Origin: an uncultured Lachnospiraceae bacterium
GTDB lineage: Bacteria; Bacillota; Clostridia; Lachnospirales; Lachnospiraceae
Reading direction: 5' to 3'
DNA: 64,000 bases
NCBI GenBank assembly: GCA_910588775.1
Contig: CAJURH010000005.1
Span: 53,018 to 117,017, forward strand
The translations under genes and the position numbers were made by a program. A model generated the notes under the pieces. The model had not been told where the DNA came from and did no database searches. It saw only the letters and a list, made by a program, of their open reading frames with translations. Shown in pieces: positions 49,839 through 58,197 of this stretch (positions are counted from its first letter, which is position 1; the number at the start of each line of letters is the position of its first letter).

Positions 49839-51389
49839 ATGAAATTATCCATGAGCCTATTGTATTACCAACTTCAGAAAAACCACCAGGTTTCTTATAA
49901 TCACAATACATTTCCAGAAGATGCGCTGCTGAAACACGCCTTGTATCTCACCGGATACGCCCTTTCCCCGGACTATGTATACATCACCAAAAGCGAAAGC
50001 CTGGAGCGTATGGACAGCTCTCTAAGCGGGCTGCACATCCTATGCCTGGGAATGCCCTCTCACATATGGAAAAACAGCCGCTGCCACATCATTGCCGTGC
50101 AGGACGACGAGTCCTTTTTTGACATTCATGGCCTTCTTAATGAGACAACCATGGTTTTTGAAATGTACCAGGAATGGGAAGACGCTCTAACCCAACTTGC
50201 CTACGGCAGCCAGGATATACGGGAAATGCTTCGCATAAGTGAAAAACTCCTGGAAAACCCTTGTATTTTAGTGGACTCGGATTTTTCCTATTTAGCGTAC
50301 AGCACAAATTTTTTCACTGCTGAAAATAACTCCATCCCAGACCACGAAGATCTGTTCAGCCTCCCCCTAAAATACGCGAATGAATTCCGGATGGACCCAA
50401 AATTTCAAAAGCTCACGCGCAAAAAGGGCGTTTTTTCATACGATGAACAAGAGCCACTGGGAAAAATCCTGTGCCACAATCTTACCTACCAGGGCAAGTA
50501 TTTTGCCCGGTTGATTATGTCGGAGTTCCACCATCCCCGAAACGAAGCGGACAAAATCCACTTGTCCATCCTGGCCCGCTACATCCAGATTATCTTCGAT
50601 GCCCGCAGCAAATCCCTGACCCTTTCCGACCAAACCGGGAATGTGCATCAGTTACTAAAAACCCTGGCTGTGGAAAACAAATCCGTCCGCGACCTGGATA
50701 TTGACCGAATCCTAAACGGATCTGAATGGAAGCGAAACGGCCATTATATAGTGATTTGCCTGAAATTGCTGGTCTCGCCCAGCGTCACGGTTAACACAAC
50801 ATATCTGTGCTCCAAAATCGAAAAAATATGGAAAGGATCCTGCGCCTTTCCTTACGAAGACGGAATCCTGTGGATTTTGAACCTGAATATTTACCAAGAC
50901 TCCCACGATTATCCTTTTTACGATACGTTCCCTTATTTTTTGCGAGAAAGCCTGTGCCAGGCCGGCATCAGCAACGACTATTTCGGCATCGGCCGCACAA
51001 ACCTTTTTGTTGCACAGGCGAAAACCGCATTGGAAATAGGCAGACAGAAAAATCCCACCCACTGGTACCATTATTTCAAAGACTGCGCCATGGACTACAT
51101 GCTTTCTCAGTGCATCTTGCAGTTTCCCGCCGAAGAGCTTTGCCACCCAGCCCTTTTGAAGTTATCCCGCCACGATGCTGAAAATCATACTGAGTATTAC
51201 CGGACATTGAAATCTTATTTGGAAAATAAATTCTCAGTGACCGCCACCGCTGAAGCTTTGTTTATTCACCGGACAACCTTGGTTCACCGACTGAAAAAAA
51301 TCCAGGGATTATGCTCCCTGGATCTGAATAACTATCCCACCATACAACATTTAATGATTTCTTTCGCCTTGTTTCAAGAAAATCTCTAA
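49839..51389 (+). CDS. PucR/CdaR-type transcriptional regulator
   Basis: A 516-residue regulator. The C-terminal SVTATAEALFIHRTTLVHRLKKIQ near residue 468 is the PucR-type helix-turn-helix that activates catabolic genes. The middle part (about 290-450) has the GGDEF-like fold seen in CdaR proteins, and the N-terminal 250 residues form a sensor, with no membrane helix. Its promoter overlaps that of the divergent methyltransferase-CobW pair, so it probably controls them and itself. A hairpin ACTACT-AAA-AGTAGT (49814-49828) covers its ribosome site TAGGAG. Its stop overlaps the DUF3786 stop. Confidence 0.88.
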   Translation: MKLSMSLLYYQLQKNHQVSYNHNTFPEDALLKHALYLTGYALSPDYVYITKSESLERMDSSLSGLHILCLGMPSHIWKNSRCHIIAVQDDESFFDIHGLLNETTMVFEMYQEWEDALTQLAYGSQDIREMLRISEKLLENPCILVDSDFSYLAYSTNFFTAENNSIPDHEDLFSLPLKYANEFRMDPKFQKLTRKKGVFSYDEQEPLGKILCHNLTYQGKYFARLIMSEFHHPRNEADKIHLSILARYIQIIFDARSKSLTLSDQTGNVHQLLKTLAVENKSVRDLDIDRILNGSEWKRNGHYIVICLKLLVSPSVTVNTTYLCSKIEKIWKGSCAFPYEDGILWILNLNIYQDSHDYPFYDTFPYFLRESLCQAGISNDYFGIGRTNLFVAQAKTALEIGRQKNPTHWYHYFKDCAMDYMLSQCILQFPAEELCHPALLKLSRHDAENHTEYYRTLKSYLENKFSVTATAEALFIHRTTLVHRLKKIQGLCSLDLNNYPTIQHLMISFALFQENL

Positions 51390-52042
51390 AACACAGGAAA
51401 CATACTCCGGTCCGGCTGCACCCCCGCCGCCCGGACGATTTTATCCAAGCCCACGGACGCGATGGTCACAATGCTCTCCCCATGTATGAAATCCGTGGCG
51501 CTGGCATCGAAAAGCACATTTGCCTGCGCCGGAAACTCGTCGTCCCCCTCCCAGAACAGGAACCGAATGGGAATGCACCCAAACGCCTGCAACTCGTATC
51601 CCACATCGGACCAGGACAATTTCCTCCCATTTAACTTTTGAAAGGCTCCCGCCAACTCCTTTACATGTCCATGGAACATCCGGGCAAACGGCTGGATAAT
51701 ACCCTTTTGGAATGCGGGATAAAAGGGCGCCATGTCTCTTAATTTATCAAAAGACACCCAGTCATCCTGGAAGCGGGCCTCCGACGACACGTACCCGAAC
51801 AGGGTGTATATATCCAGCTTTTCATAACAGCTAACCGCCTCCTCGTCTTCCAACGCCTCAATATTCCCGGATTCCTTTTGGATGGCGAATTTACGCCCGA
51901 AATGTTCGATGGTTACATGGCCGCCCTCATCTTTCAATTCAGGTAGCCTGCCCTTTAACTCTTCTATGTCAAGTTTCTTAAATTTCTCTCTCCACTGCTC
52001 ACACCATTTCTCATAATTACTGCTTTCCATCACTTTTTTCAT
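51386..52042 (-). CDS. DUF3786 protein
   Basis: A 218-residue soluble protein of the DUF3786 family, recognised by the block FLFWEGDDEFPAQANVLFDASATDFIHGES near residue 165 (seen in parts). The family occurs mostly in anaerobes near corrinoid, acetogenesis or Fe-S genes and has no assigned activity. A short N-terminal helix (NYEKWCEQWREKFKKLD) precedes it. AAAGGGGATAGTAT lies before ATG. It overlaps the ferredoxin gene by 4 bases. Confidence 0.85.
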   Translation of the reverse strand: MKKVMESSNYEKWCEQWREKFKKLDIEELKGRLPELKDEGGHVTIEHFGRKFAIQKESGNIEALEDEEAVSCYEKLDIYTLFGYVSSEARFQDDWVSFDKLRDMAPFYPAFQKGIIQPFARMFHGHVKELAGAFQKLNGRKLSWSDVGYELQAFGCIPIRFLFWEGDDEFPAQANVLFDASATDFIHGESIVTIASVGLDKIVRAAGVQPDRSMFPVF

Positions 52043-52422
52043 ATACTATCCCCTTTCTCCAATTCTCCGCCTGTAATTCCTTCCTCCATGTGTAGCCTGC
52101 GCTTCATAATAGAATTGGTATGCGCCATTAACTCTGTCACCGGAATTCCCATTGGGCACACATGCTCACAGGCGTTGAACCCTTCACAGCTTTTGTAAAT
52201 ATGTTCCCGGTACTGCTCCAGCAAAGATAAGTCTTTACCGCCCGCGCTCCCCGCCAAAACCCGCACCATTGGAACCATCACTTGCATGCCGTAAAACTCT
52301 CTCCCATCCTCATAGCTGGTGCATATTTCCAAGCAAAGTCCGCATTGCACACATTGCGATGCAAGAAACGCCTCCTCCTGGCTTCGATTATCCTGTTCAT
52401 TCACCCTTCCTCTTCCAACCAT
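52039..52422 (-). CDS. Small 4Fe-4S dicluster protein
   Basis: A 127-residue electron-transfer protein. CVQCGLCLEIC near residue 24 is a complete 4Fe-4S motif; SCEGFNACEHVCPMGIPV near 83 is a second, with the spacing seen in HdrC and succinate-dehydrogenase-type subunits. The first codon is uncertain: ATG 52422 has GAGGG 11 bases away, while a GTG six codons later follows GGAAGAGGAAGG. It overlaps the DUF3786 gene, and a short reading-frame fragment lies just upstream in the same frame. Confidence 0.82.
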   Translation of the reverse strand: MVGRGRVNEQDNRSQEEAFLASQCVQCGLCLEICTSYEDGREFYGMQVMVPMVRVLAGSAGGKDLSLLEQYREHIYKSCEGFNACEHVCPMGIPVTELMAHTNSIMKRRLHMEEGITGGELEKGDSI

Positions 52423-52428
52423 GATTAA

Positions 52429-52524
52429 TTAATCCCTCATCCATTCTCCCGTTTCCTCCAAATACCTCCGACTTGTCGTCGGGACTAAAACCTGTTTGGC
52501 CCAGTCAATGATAATGGCTTTCGC
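52429..52524 (-). pseudogene. Possible C-terminal fragment of a lost gene
   Basis: Thirty-one codons end in a TAA three codons before the ferredoxin ATG and read AKAIIIDWAKQVLVPTTSRR then YLEETGEWMRD, which looks like real protein sequence. The 5' side stops exactly at repeat element D. I cannot name the parent protein; chance is not excluded. Confidence 0.35.
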
Positions 52525-52525
52525 C

Positions 52526-52598
52526 TAGTGCATGTTTTTAAACTCATTCCTGCAATTCAATCCCCATTTTACAGAAAGCGGTTTTCAAACACACTCTG
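52526..52598. repeat. MITE-like element copy D (short, degenerate)
   Basis: Left end TAGTGCATGTTTTTAAAC, right end (minus strand) CAGAGTGTGTTTGAAAACC. Only about 35 bases lie between the arms, so it looks like a deletion derivative. The right terminal TA is changed to TG. Confidence 0.5.
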
Positions 52599-52635
52599 GA
52601 AAATTCTTCTTAATCTATTATTTGTTCTTTTTAAC

Positions 52636-52896
52636 TTAACAAGAATCTTCTATAAAAAAGTGGGAGTCTTCCCCACTTCGTGCATTCGTCAAACATTTTT
52701 TGCGCCCCTCCATGTACTCTTTCAATTTTACCCCCTCTGGAATGGAGAAACCGCACACATCACACGAACTCTCTCCCACCGTCTGTCCATCTCGTTCAAA
52801 CACCTCTATGACGCACTCTTCTTTACATCTGGGGCAATACTCCTCATATATAGACACCATATTCCTGGCATCTATACATCCTGCAAAAACTCCCAT
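52636..52896 (-). CDS. Small zinc-ribbon-like protein
   Basis: An 86-residue protein with YCPRCKEECVIEVFERDGQ and SSCDVCGFSIPEG, giving two CxxC pairs about 25 residues apart and a third isolated Cys near each end. A single zinc ribbon is likely. The start at 52896 follows AAGGAGGTTATAAG. It has a good promoter and a leader of over 100 bases that can fold. Function not recognised. Confidence 0.7.
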   Translation of the reverse strand: MGVFAGCIDARNMVSIYEEYCPRCKEECVIEVFERDGQTVGESSCDVCGFSIPEGVKLKEYMEGRKKCLTNARSGEDSHFFIEDSC

Positions 52897-53016
52897 CTTA
52901 TAACCTCCTTCCCTACCATTCAATGCCCAATCCTTTCAAAATCCCTCTTATTCGTCCTCGCCGTTGGCGCTATAAGCCACCTACCTGCGAATCTGTTTGT
53001 ATTCTTTATAGTCCTT

Positions 53017-53045
53017 ATTATAACTTGTTATTATAAAAAATACAA
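53017..53045 (-). promoter_or_regulatory. Promoter of the zinc-ribbon gene
   Basis: Minus strand TTGTAT (53045-53040), 17-base spacer, TATAAT (53022-53017), about 120 bases before the ATG. Confidence 0.6.
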
Positions 53046-53102
53046 TAATAATTTTCTCAATCTGTATATTTTTTTAACGCTTTCCATTGCAGTGCGCCTC
53101 CT

Positions 53103-53149
53103 CCCGAAGGGCTTTTTATCTTAATATGAATTTCCTATAAGATAAAAAA
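53103..53149. repeat. Short palindromic repeat, copy 2
   Basis: CCCGAAGGGCTTTTTATCTTA and TATAAGATAAAAAAG are inverted copies around ATATGAATTTCC. The ends and centre match copy 1 at 43337-43393. Confidence 0.6.
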
Positions 53150-53181
53150 GGCTGTGCAACACATTCCCTGTTACACAACCT
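53143..53181 (-). terminator. Terminator after the DUF4253 gene
   Basis: AGGTTGTGTAACA and TGTTGCACAGCCT pair over 13 positions with two mismatches, then TTTTTTATC on the minus strand. It closes the thiamine-DUF4253 transcript. Confidence 0.82.
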
Positions 53182-53191
53182 CTCTTAAATA

Positions 53192-53935
53192 TTAATCCCA
53201 CCAGAAATACCATACTTCTGACCCGGCAAGCCCCGCCGCCAATTCCGAAAGCTTATACGTCCGGGTTCCCTGATCAACTCTATCCACGCAAAACGCGTAA
53301 TGCTCTTTGGCCGTTTCCAGGCTATCCATCCCATTCAGCCCCAACGGCGCGTAAAACTCCATCACATCGTGGGTAAATACTGCCGGAACAGCCTGGTATT
53401 TCTCGTACCAATACTTGCATATGGAGATCATTTCCTCCGGCGCCGGACACTCGTTCCATCCACCCATGGGCAAATATCCAATAACCTCCCAGGGATTTTT
53501 CACTGGGATCTCCAAAAGCAGTGCATCCGCTTCCAGCATACCATCCCGAAAAGAGATATACCCGATGAAATCATGCAGGCATTCCCCTTCCGTCTCTTCC
53601 CCTATGAAATCCTTCATCCAGTCTTCGGTATCCGTTTGGGAATACTCTATGAAATCTTCAATATATTCATCTAAACGTTTTTTCAAAAGCTCCTGGCCGT
53701 TGTCCTGGCATCCGGAAATGATTGCATCCCGGTCATACTCATCCCTTACAATTTCGCCTAACCACTCCACCGCATATTCATCCAACAAAAGAACCGCCGG
53801 GCAAAAGCCCTCCTGTTTACCAGCCTCAAAAGCCGCCCTGTATGCCTGCCCTACCAGCTTAGGATCAGAACCTTTCTCGAAAACCGTGTATTTACACTGG
53901 AAGCTTTCCGCTAAACGTCTCATTGAATCATCCAT
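53192..53935 (-). CDS. DUF4253 domain protein
   Basis: A 247-residue soluble, acidic protein. The C-terminal half has WEVIGYLPMGGWNECPAPEEM, KYWYEKYQAVPAVFTHDVMEFY, AFCVDRVDQGTRTY and the terminal EVWYFWWD, all hallmarks of DUF4253. The activity of the family is not known. I moved the start to 53935, since GGAGGAAAATAAA precedes this ATG, whereas the ATG at 53950 has no ribosome site. It lies 18 bases after thiE and may be transcribed with the thiamine operon. Confidence 0.87.
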   Translation of the reverse strand: MDDSMRRLAESFQCKYTVFEKGSDPKLVGQAYRAAFEAGKQEGFCPAVLLLDEYAVEWLGEIVRDEYDRDAIISGCQDNGQELLKKRLDEYIEDFIEYSQTDTEDWMKDFIGEETEGECLHDFIGYISFRDGMLEADALLLEIPVKNPWEVIGYLPMGGWNECPAPEEMISICKYWYEKYQAVPAVFTHDVMEFYAPLGLNGMDSLETAKEHYAFCVDRVDQGTRTYKLSELAAGLAGSEVWYFWWD

Positions 53936-53953
53936 TTTATTTTCCTCCATTTT

Positions 53954-54613
53954 TTAAATCGCCGTATGTCTACAACACCCAATCACAGATTCCACTTTTG
54001 CCTTTAATTCCCTGGTCGCTTCTTGTATATCCTCGGCCCCAAAGATCGCGGAGACAACTGCAACGCCATCCATCCCACCGCCTTTTAATTCTCCCACATT
54101 CTCAAGGTTGACGCCCCCGATGGCAACGACAGGAATAGACACGGACGAACAAATTTTTTTCAAATCTTCAGTTGTAATGCGGATAGCGTTTTTCTTCGTG
54201 GGAGACGGGAACACCGCGCCAACGCCCAGATAATCCGCCCCCGCCGCCTCTGCTGCTTGGGCCTGGTCCACAGTCTTGGCAGTGGCTCCTATGATAAAAT
54301 CCCGTCCCGCTCTCTTACGAATTTGCGCCACAGGCGTGTCTTCTATTCCCACATGAACGCCGTCCGCACCGCTTCTTAACGCCACCTCCACGTTGTCGTT
54401 GATAATCAGCGGCGCCTGGAGCTGGTGGCAGATCTCCTTTACCTGACACGCTTCCGCGGTAAACGCATCGGCATCCAGTTTTTTTTCCCGAAGCTGGACC
54501 ATAGTCGCACCGCCTTTTAAAGCGTCCTCAATCTGCTGACACATCGTCTGCCTGCCTACCCAGCCACTATCAGTAACCGCATATAGAAGAAGTCTTTCCT
54601 TATAAAAATTCAT
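53954..54613 (-). CDS. thiE: Thiamine phosphate synthase
   Basis: ThiE couples HMP pyrophosphate and thiazole phosphate to thiamine phosphate. The 219-residue protein has LLLYAVTDSGWVG, GATMVQLREKKLDA near residue 34, PLIINDNVEVAL near 67, GADGVHVG near 81, GADYLGVGAVFPSPTKK near 128 and VAIGGVNLENV near 165. GGAGGGGGCGTAAA precedes the ATG at 54613, which follows the tenI-like stop almost directly. It is the last biosynthetic gene of the thi operon. Confidence 0.95.
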   Translation of the reverse strand: MNFYKERLLLYAVTDSGWVGRQTMCQQIEDALKGGATMVQLREKKLDADAFTAEACQVKEICHQLQAPLIINDNVEVALRSGADGVHVGIEDTPVAQIRKRAGRDFIIGATAKTVDQAQAAEAAGADYLGVGAVFPSPTKKNAIRITTEDLKKICSSVSIPVVAIGGVNLENVGELKGGGMDGVAVVSAIFGAEDIQEATRELKAKVESVIGCCRHTAI

Positions 54614-54614
54614 T

Positions 54615-55211
54615 TTACGCCCCCTCCAATTCCAGAAGAAACTCCCGTACATTCTCACAGCCCATAATTCCGCTCATCACGCAGACACCCGCTGCCTTCC
54701 TTTCCCGCACTTCCGCTACATTATCCGCCTGTATGCCGCCAATGGCATAGACAGGGATCGACACGCTGTCACACACAGTTTCCAAAAAATCAAGCCCCCT
54801 GCCAGGCAATCCCCGCTTACAGTCCGTGTCAAATATATGTCCCGCCAGGATATAACTACAGCCAAGCCTTTGAGCTTCCATGGCCTCGTCCACGGAATGA
54901 CAAGACGCGCCAATACAGCGAAACAGAACTTTATCTTCTTTTGAAAGGGCGCGCAGAGCCGGAAGCGGCAAATGTATGGATTTACATTTTAATTGTATGG
55001 ATATATTTACAAAACTGTGAAGAATACACGGCGTTTGATATTTTTCACAAAGGGCAAGCGCCCTCCCCGCCAGCTCACCATACTGATCTGGAGTCAAATC
55101 TTTTTCACGAAGGATAATGGCCGCCGGATGAGCCGCCGCGATTTTCTCAATCCGGGAGAGAAAACCTTCCCTGCAAAGCTTTCGGTTGGTTACGCACAAA
55201 ATATCAGACAT
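54615..55211 (-). CDS. ThiE/TenI-like protein
   Basis: A 198-residue TIM-barrel protein related to ThiE. AAIILREKDLTPDQY near residue 30 replaces the MVQLREK loop, IHLPLPALRAL replaces the GVHVG segment, and the pyrophosphate loop is absent. SIPVYAIGGIQADNVAEVRERKAAGVCVMSGIM near 150 (seen in parts) resembles TenI, the thiazole tautomerase. It lies between thiH and thiE, overlapping thiH by 8 bases. A thiazole tautomerase role is the best inference; a second weak ThiE is the alternative. Confidence 0.8.
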   Translation of the reverse strand: MSDILCVTNRKLCREGFLSRIEKIAAAHPAAIILREKDLTPDQYGELAGRALALCEKYQTPCILHSFVNISIQLKCKSIHLPLPALRALSKEDKVLFRCIGASCHSVDEAMEAQRLGCSYILAGHIFDTDCKRGLPGRGLDFLETVCDSVSIPVYAIGGIQADNVAEVRERKAAGVCVMSGIMGCENVREFLLELEGA

Positions 55212-56457
55212 ATAGATAATCGTTCAGGACTGGCTGCAACCCTTCACCAGAAATGTCCTGATACATTTTATCCAGACTCCGGTTGTCATCAATTTCAAAC
55301 TGTTCATCACCCTGCCTGCCGTCCGACTCCTTTCCGCTATATTTGCTCTCATGATCGCCGATGCCCGTGGATACGCCCGCCGATACCTTTGTGGCGGCGA
55401 TTTTCACAATGCCATTTCGAAACCCGGCGCTTTCGCGAGACGACACAGTAATGCCCACAAAAGGTAGAAAAATCCGATACGCGCAAATAATCTGGCAAAG
55501 CTGTTTTTCATGAACATCCAGAGGATTAATCTTATCGTTATTAATAATGGGTCTGAGCCTGGGACAGGATAGAGACATTTCCGCCTGTGGGTATTTCCTC
55601 TGTAAATAATAAACGTGTAAAGCGCTGGCCAAAGCATCTTTACGAAAATCCGAAAGCCCCAAAAGCGCAGAAAACGCCACGCCACGCATTCCGCCCATCA
55701 GCGCGCGCTCTTGTGCGTCAAAACGATATGGCCATACACGTTTGTGTCCCAGAAGATGCAACGTCTCATATTTATCCGCATCGTAAGTTTCCTGGAAAAC
55801 TGTGACGTAGTCCGCCCCGCATTCGTGAAGATAACGGTACTCATCTGTATTCACCGGGTAAATCTCAAGTCCCACCATGCGGAAATATTTTCTGGCCAGC
55901 TTACAGGCTTCTCCTATGTAGTCCACATCGCTTTTCGTCCGGCTTTCCCCAGTGAGAATCAAAATCTCCTCCATGCCGCTTTGGGCAATGATTTTCATTT
56001 CATGTTCAACCTGTTCCATGGTCAGTTTCATGCGGCTAATTTGATTGTAACAATTAAATCCGCAGTAGACACAGTAATTTTCACAATAATTGGCAATGTA
56101 AAGAGGGGTAAACAGATATACGGTATTTCCAAAATGTTTGCTTGTCTCCAACCTGGCCCTCTGCGCCATCGGTTCCAGAAATGGCTCCGCCGCCGGCGAC
56201 AACAATGCCTTAAAATCCTCTATGGAACAAATTTCATGTCCTAAGGCTGCCTTCACATCTTTCTCTGTATATTGGAAATAATCAAAAGCATTCATCTGGG
56301 TCATTACACGCTCACAGACATCGGATTCAATTCTTTCCATCCCCGTAAGATATTCCATATGGCTCTTTCGAAAAGAAGGATCCGTTTCCAGTCTATGCTT
56401 TTTTTCCAATGCTTTAGCCGACAACCGATCCGAATCAATAAAAAACTGATTTTCCAT
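55204..56457 (-). CDS. thiH: 2-iminoacetate synthase (radical SAM)
   Basis: ThiH cleaves tyrosine to make dehydroglycine for the thiazole ring. The 417-residue protein has the radical SAM cluster CENYCVYCGF (CxxxCxxC) near residue 129, then ILILTGESRTKSDVDYI near 165, EIYPVNTDEYRYLHECGADYVTVFQETYD near 197 (seen in parts), and LSCPRLRPI near 302. Length and order match ThiH. It lies 13 bases after thiG and needs SAM and a reduced ferredoxin. Confidence 0.95.
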   Translation of the reverse strand: MENQFFIDSDRLSAKALEKKHRLETDPSFRKSHMEYLTGMERIESDVCERVMTQMNAFDYFQYTEKDVKAALGHEICSIEDFKALLSPAAEPFLEPMAQRARLETSKHFGNTVYLFTPLYIANYCENYCVYCGFNCYNQISRMKLTMEQVEHEMKIIAQSGMEEILILTGESRTKSDVDYIGEACKLARKYFRMVGLEIYPVNTDEYRYLHECGADYVTVFQETYDADKYETLHLLGHKRVWPYRFDAQERALMGGMRGVAFSALLGLSDFRKDALASALHVYYLQRKYPQAEMSLSCPRLRPIINNDKINPLDVHEKQLCQIICAYRIFLPFVGITVSSRESAGFRNGIVKIAATKVSAGVSTGIGDHESKYSGKESDGRQGDEQFEIDDNRSLDKMYQDISGEGLQPVLNDYLYV

Positions 56458-56470
56458 ACATGCACACTCC

Positions 56471-57241
56471 TTAGTCGCGTAGAAAGCCCGTCAACGGATC
56501 AGAAGCGGCCGCTCCACGAGTGAGAACTCTGCCAATGCCCGCCAGATAAGCTTTCCGTCCAGCCTCAATCGCCTGCCGAAAAGCCATGGCCATCATTGGA
56601 AGATCTCTAGCTGTCGCCAGCGCAGTGTTGGCCATAATGGCCGCCGCACCCATCTCCATAGCTTCACACGCCTGAGACGGCCTGCCAATGCCTGCATCCA
56701 CAATAATGGGAAGATCGATTTCATCAATAAGAATCTGTATAAATTCTCTGGCTGCCAGACCTTTGTTGGAACCTATAGGCGCGGCAAGGGGCATAACCGC
56801 AGCCGCCCCGGCATTTACGAGATCACGAGCCGCATTCAGATCCGGGAACATATACGGCATGACCACAAACCCTTCCTTTGCGAGGATTTCCGTGGCCTTA
56901 ACCGTCTCCTGATTGTCCGGCAAAAGATACTTAGAGTCCCGCATAATCTCTATCTTCACAAAATCACCACATCCCAGCTCTCTTGCAAGCCTGGCAATCC
57001 GAACGGCTTCCTGCGCGTTCCTGGCGCCGCTGGTGTTGGGCAGCAGCGTAACGCCCTGAGGTATAAAATCCAGAATATTCTCCTGGTCTTTGGTATTCGC
57101 GCGGCGGACTGCAAGAGTAATAATCTCTGCCTTAGCATCCTGAATCGCCGCTTCAATAAGATTTAGCGAGTATTTGCCAGACCCAAGTATAAAACGGGAA
57201 TGAAACGCATGCCCGCCGATGATAAGCTTGTCATTGTCCAT
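56471..57241 (-). CDS. thiG: Thiazole synthase
   Basis: ThiG builds thiazole phosphate from DXP, dehydroglycine and ThiS thiocarboxylate. The 256-residue protein has FHSRFILGSGKYSL near the N-terminus, TLLPNTSGARNAQEAVRIARL near 65, FVKIEIMRDSKYLLPDN near 93, VNAGAAAVMPLAAPIGSNKG near 143 and PIIVDAGIGRPSQACEAMEMGAAAI near 178 (seen in parts). The active Lys is in FVKIE. AAGGAGGGAATATCAA precedes ATG. Confidence 0.96.
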   Translation of the reverse strand: MDNDKLIIGGHAFHSRFILGSGKYSLNLIEAAIQDAKAEIITLAVRRANTKDQENILDFIPQGVTLLPNTSGARNAQEAVRIARLARELGCGDFVKIEIMRDSKYLLPDNQETVKATEILAKEGFVVMPYMFPDLNAARDLVNAGAAAVMPLAAPIGSNKGLAAREFIQILIDEIDLPIIVDAGIGRPSQACEAMEMGAAAIMANTALATARDLPMMAMAFRQAIEAGRKAYLAGIGRVLTRGAAASDPLTGFLRD

Positions 57242-57263
57242 TTGATATTCCCTCCTTCTTAAG

Positions 57264-57887
57264 CTATTTATTTGCCAAAATGCGCAAAACCACGTGCGCC
57301 TGATGGGCCGCGCAGAGCATTACACGGGATGAAAAAAGACCCAGCCCATCCCCCACATCGCTGACCTCATCTCCACAGAGGTAGAATCGTTCCATCACTT
57401 TCCGGGTTTTTATACTGTTGGCGCTGTCAAGTCCCGCCATCCCAGACGCGACCACCAGATATTTTTCTGGCATGGTTTCCAAGACAACGCTGGCCAGCAT
57501 GGATTTACACTGGGCGTCGTCAAAAGCCTCACACACAATGGAAGCGCTGGCCAACAACCCTGCCGCGTTTTTTTCAGTGATACGAACCGTATGCGCTTCC
57601 AACTTCACATAGGGGGCAATCTCTCTTAAATTCTCAGATAACGCCTCGGTTTTGTATTTGCCCACTTGAGATACTTTATACTGCTGTCGATTCAAATTGG
57701 AAATATCCACCTGGTCAAAATCAATCAGTATCAGTTTGCCGATTCCTGCACGGGCCAGGCATATAGCAATATTGGAACCCAAACCTCCCAAGCCACACAC
57801 TGCCACCACCGCTTGCGAAAACGCCTCCTGCAACCTCCTGCCATGCCGCTCTTCCAACGCTACTCTCATCTCTACTTCTGAAAGCAT
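57264..57887 (-). CDS. thiF: ThiS adenylyltransferase, ThiF/HesA family
   Basis: ThiF activates the C-terminus of ThiS with ATP. The 207-residue E1-like protein has AVCGLGGLGSNIAICLARAG near residue 27, DFDQVDISNLNRQQY near 53 and VCEAFDDAQCKSML near 116. The zinc-binding CxxC pairs of larger E1 proteins are missing, as is usual for the short clostridial form. The ATG at 57887 lies 4 bases after the thiS stop, with the ribosome site GGGAGGTGGA inside the codons for the ThiS Gly tail. Confidence 0.92.
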   Translation of the reverse strand: MLSEVEMRVALEERHGRRLQEAFSQAVVAVCGLGGLGSNIAICLARAGIGKLILIDFDQVDISNLNRQQYKVSQVGKYKTEALSENLREIAPYVKLEAHTVRITEKNAAGLLASASIVCEAFDDAQCKSMLASVVLETMPEKYLVVASGMAGLDSANSIKTRKVMERFYLCGDEVSDVGDGLGLFSSRVMLCAAHQAHVVLRILANK

Positions 57888-57891
57888 CCGT

Positions 57892-58086
57892 TCATCCACC
57901 TCCCACAAAACTGACGACTTCCACACAATCACCTTCTTCCAGCGTTGTTTCGCTATACTGGGCTTTCGGAATAATCTCTCCATTACGTTCCACCGCAATT
58001 CGTCTGGGATCGTATTGAGAAGTCCTGAGATACTCTTCTATGGTTTTTCCCGCAAAATCCAGCTTTTCCCCGTTTATTTTCACCAT
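57892..58086 (-). CDS. thiS: Sulfur carrier protein ThiS
   Basis: A 64-residue ubiquitin-fold protein starting VKINGEKLDFAGKTIEEYL. It ends VSFVGGG, where the terminal Gly is adenylated and converted to a thiocarboxylate that donates sulfur to thiazole. GGGAGGAAATAAC precedes the ATG. First gene of thiS-F-G-H-tenI-like-thiE. Confidence 0.95.
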   Translation of the reverse strand: MVKINGEKLDFAGKTIEEYLRTSQYDPRRIAVERNGEIIPKAQYSETTLEEGDCVEVVSFVGGG

Positions 58087-58168
58087 GTTATTTCCTCCCT
58101 GTAAAACAAAAACGGAAAGCTTCCAAATCCGATAACTTCCCGCTTAAAATATATCTTTTCTAGCATAT

Positions 58169-58197
58169 ATTATACACGGTTTACATATAAATTACAA
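58169..58197 (-). promoter_or_regulatory. Promoter of the thiamine operon
   Basis: Minus strand TTGTAA (58197-58192), 17-base spacer, TATAAT (58174-58169), about 80 bases before thiS. The leader contains no THI box; a weak hairpin followed by TTTTTGTTTT (about 58098-58125) may act as an attenuator. Confidence 0.6.
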
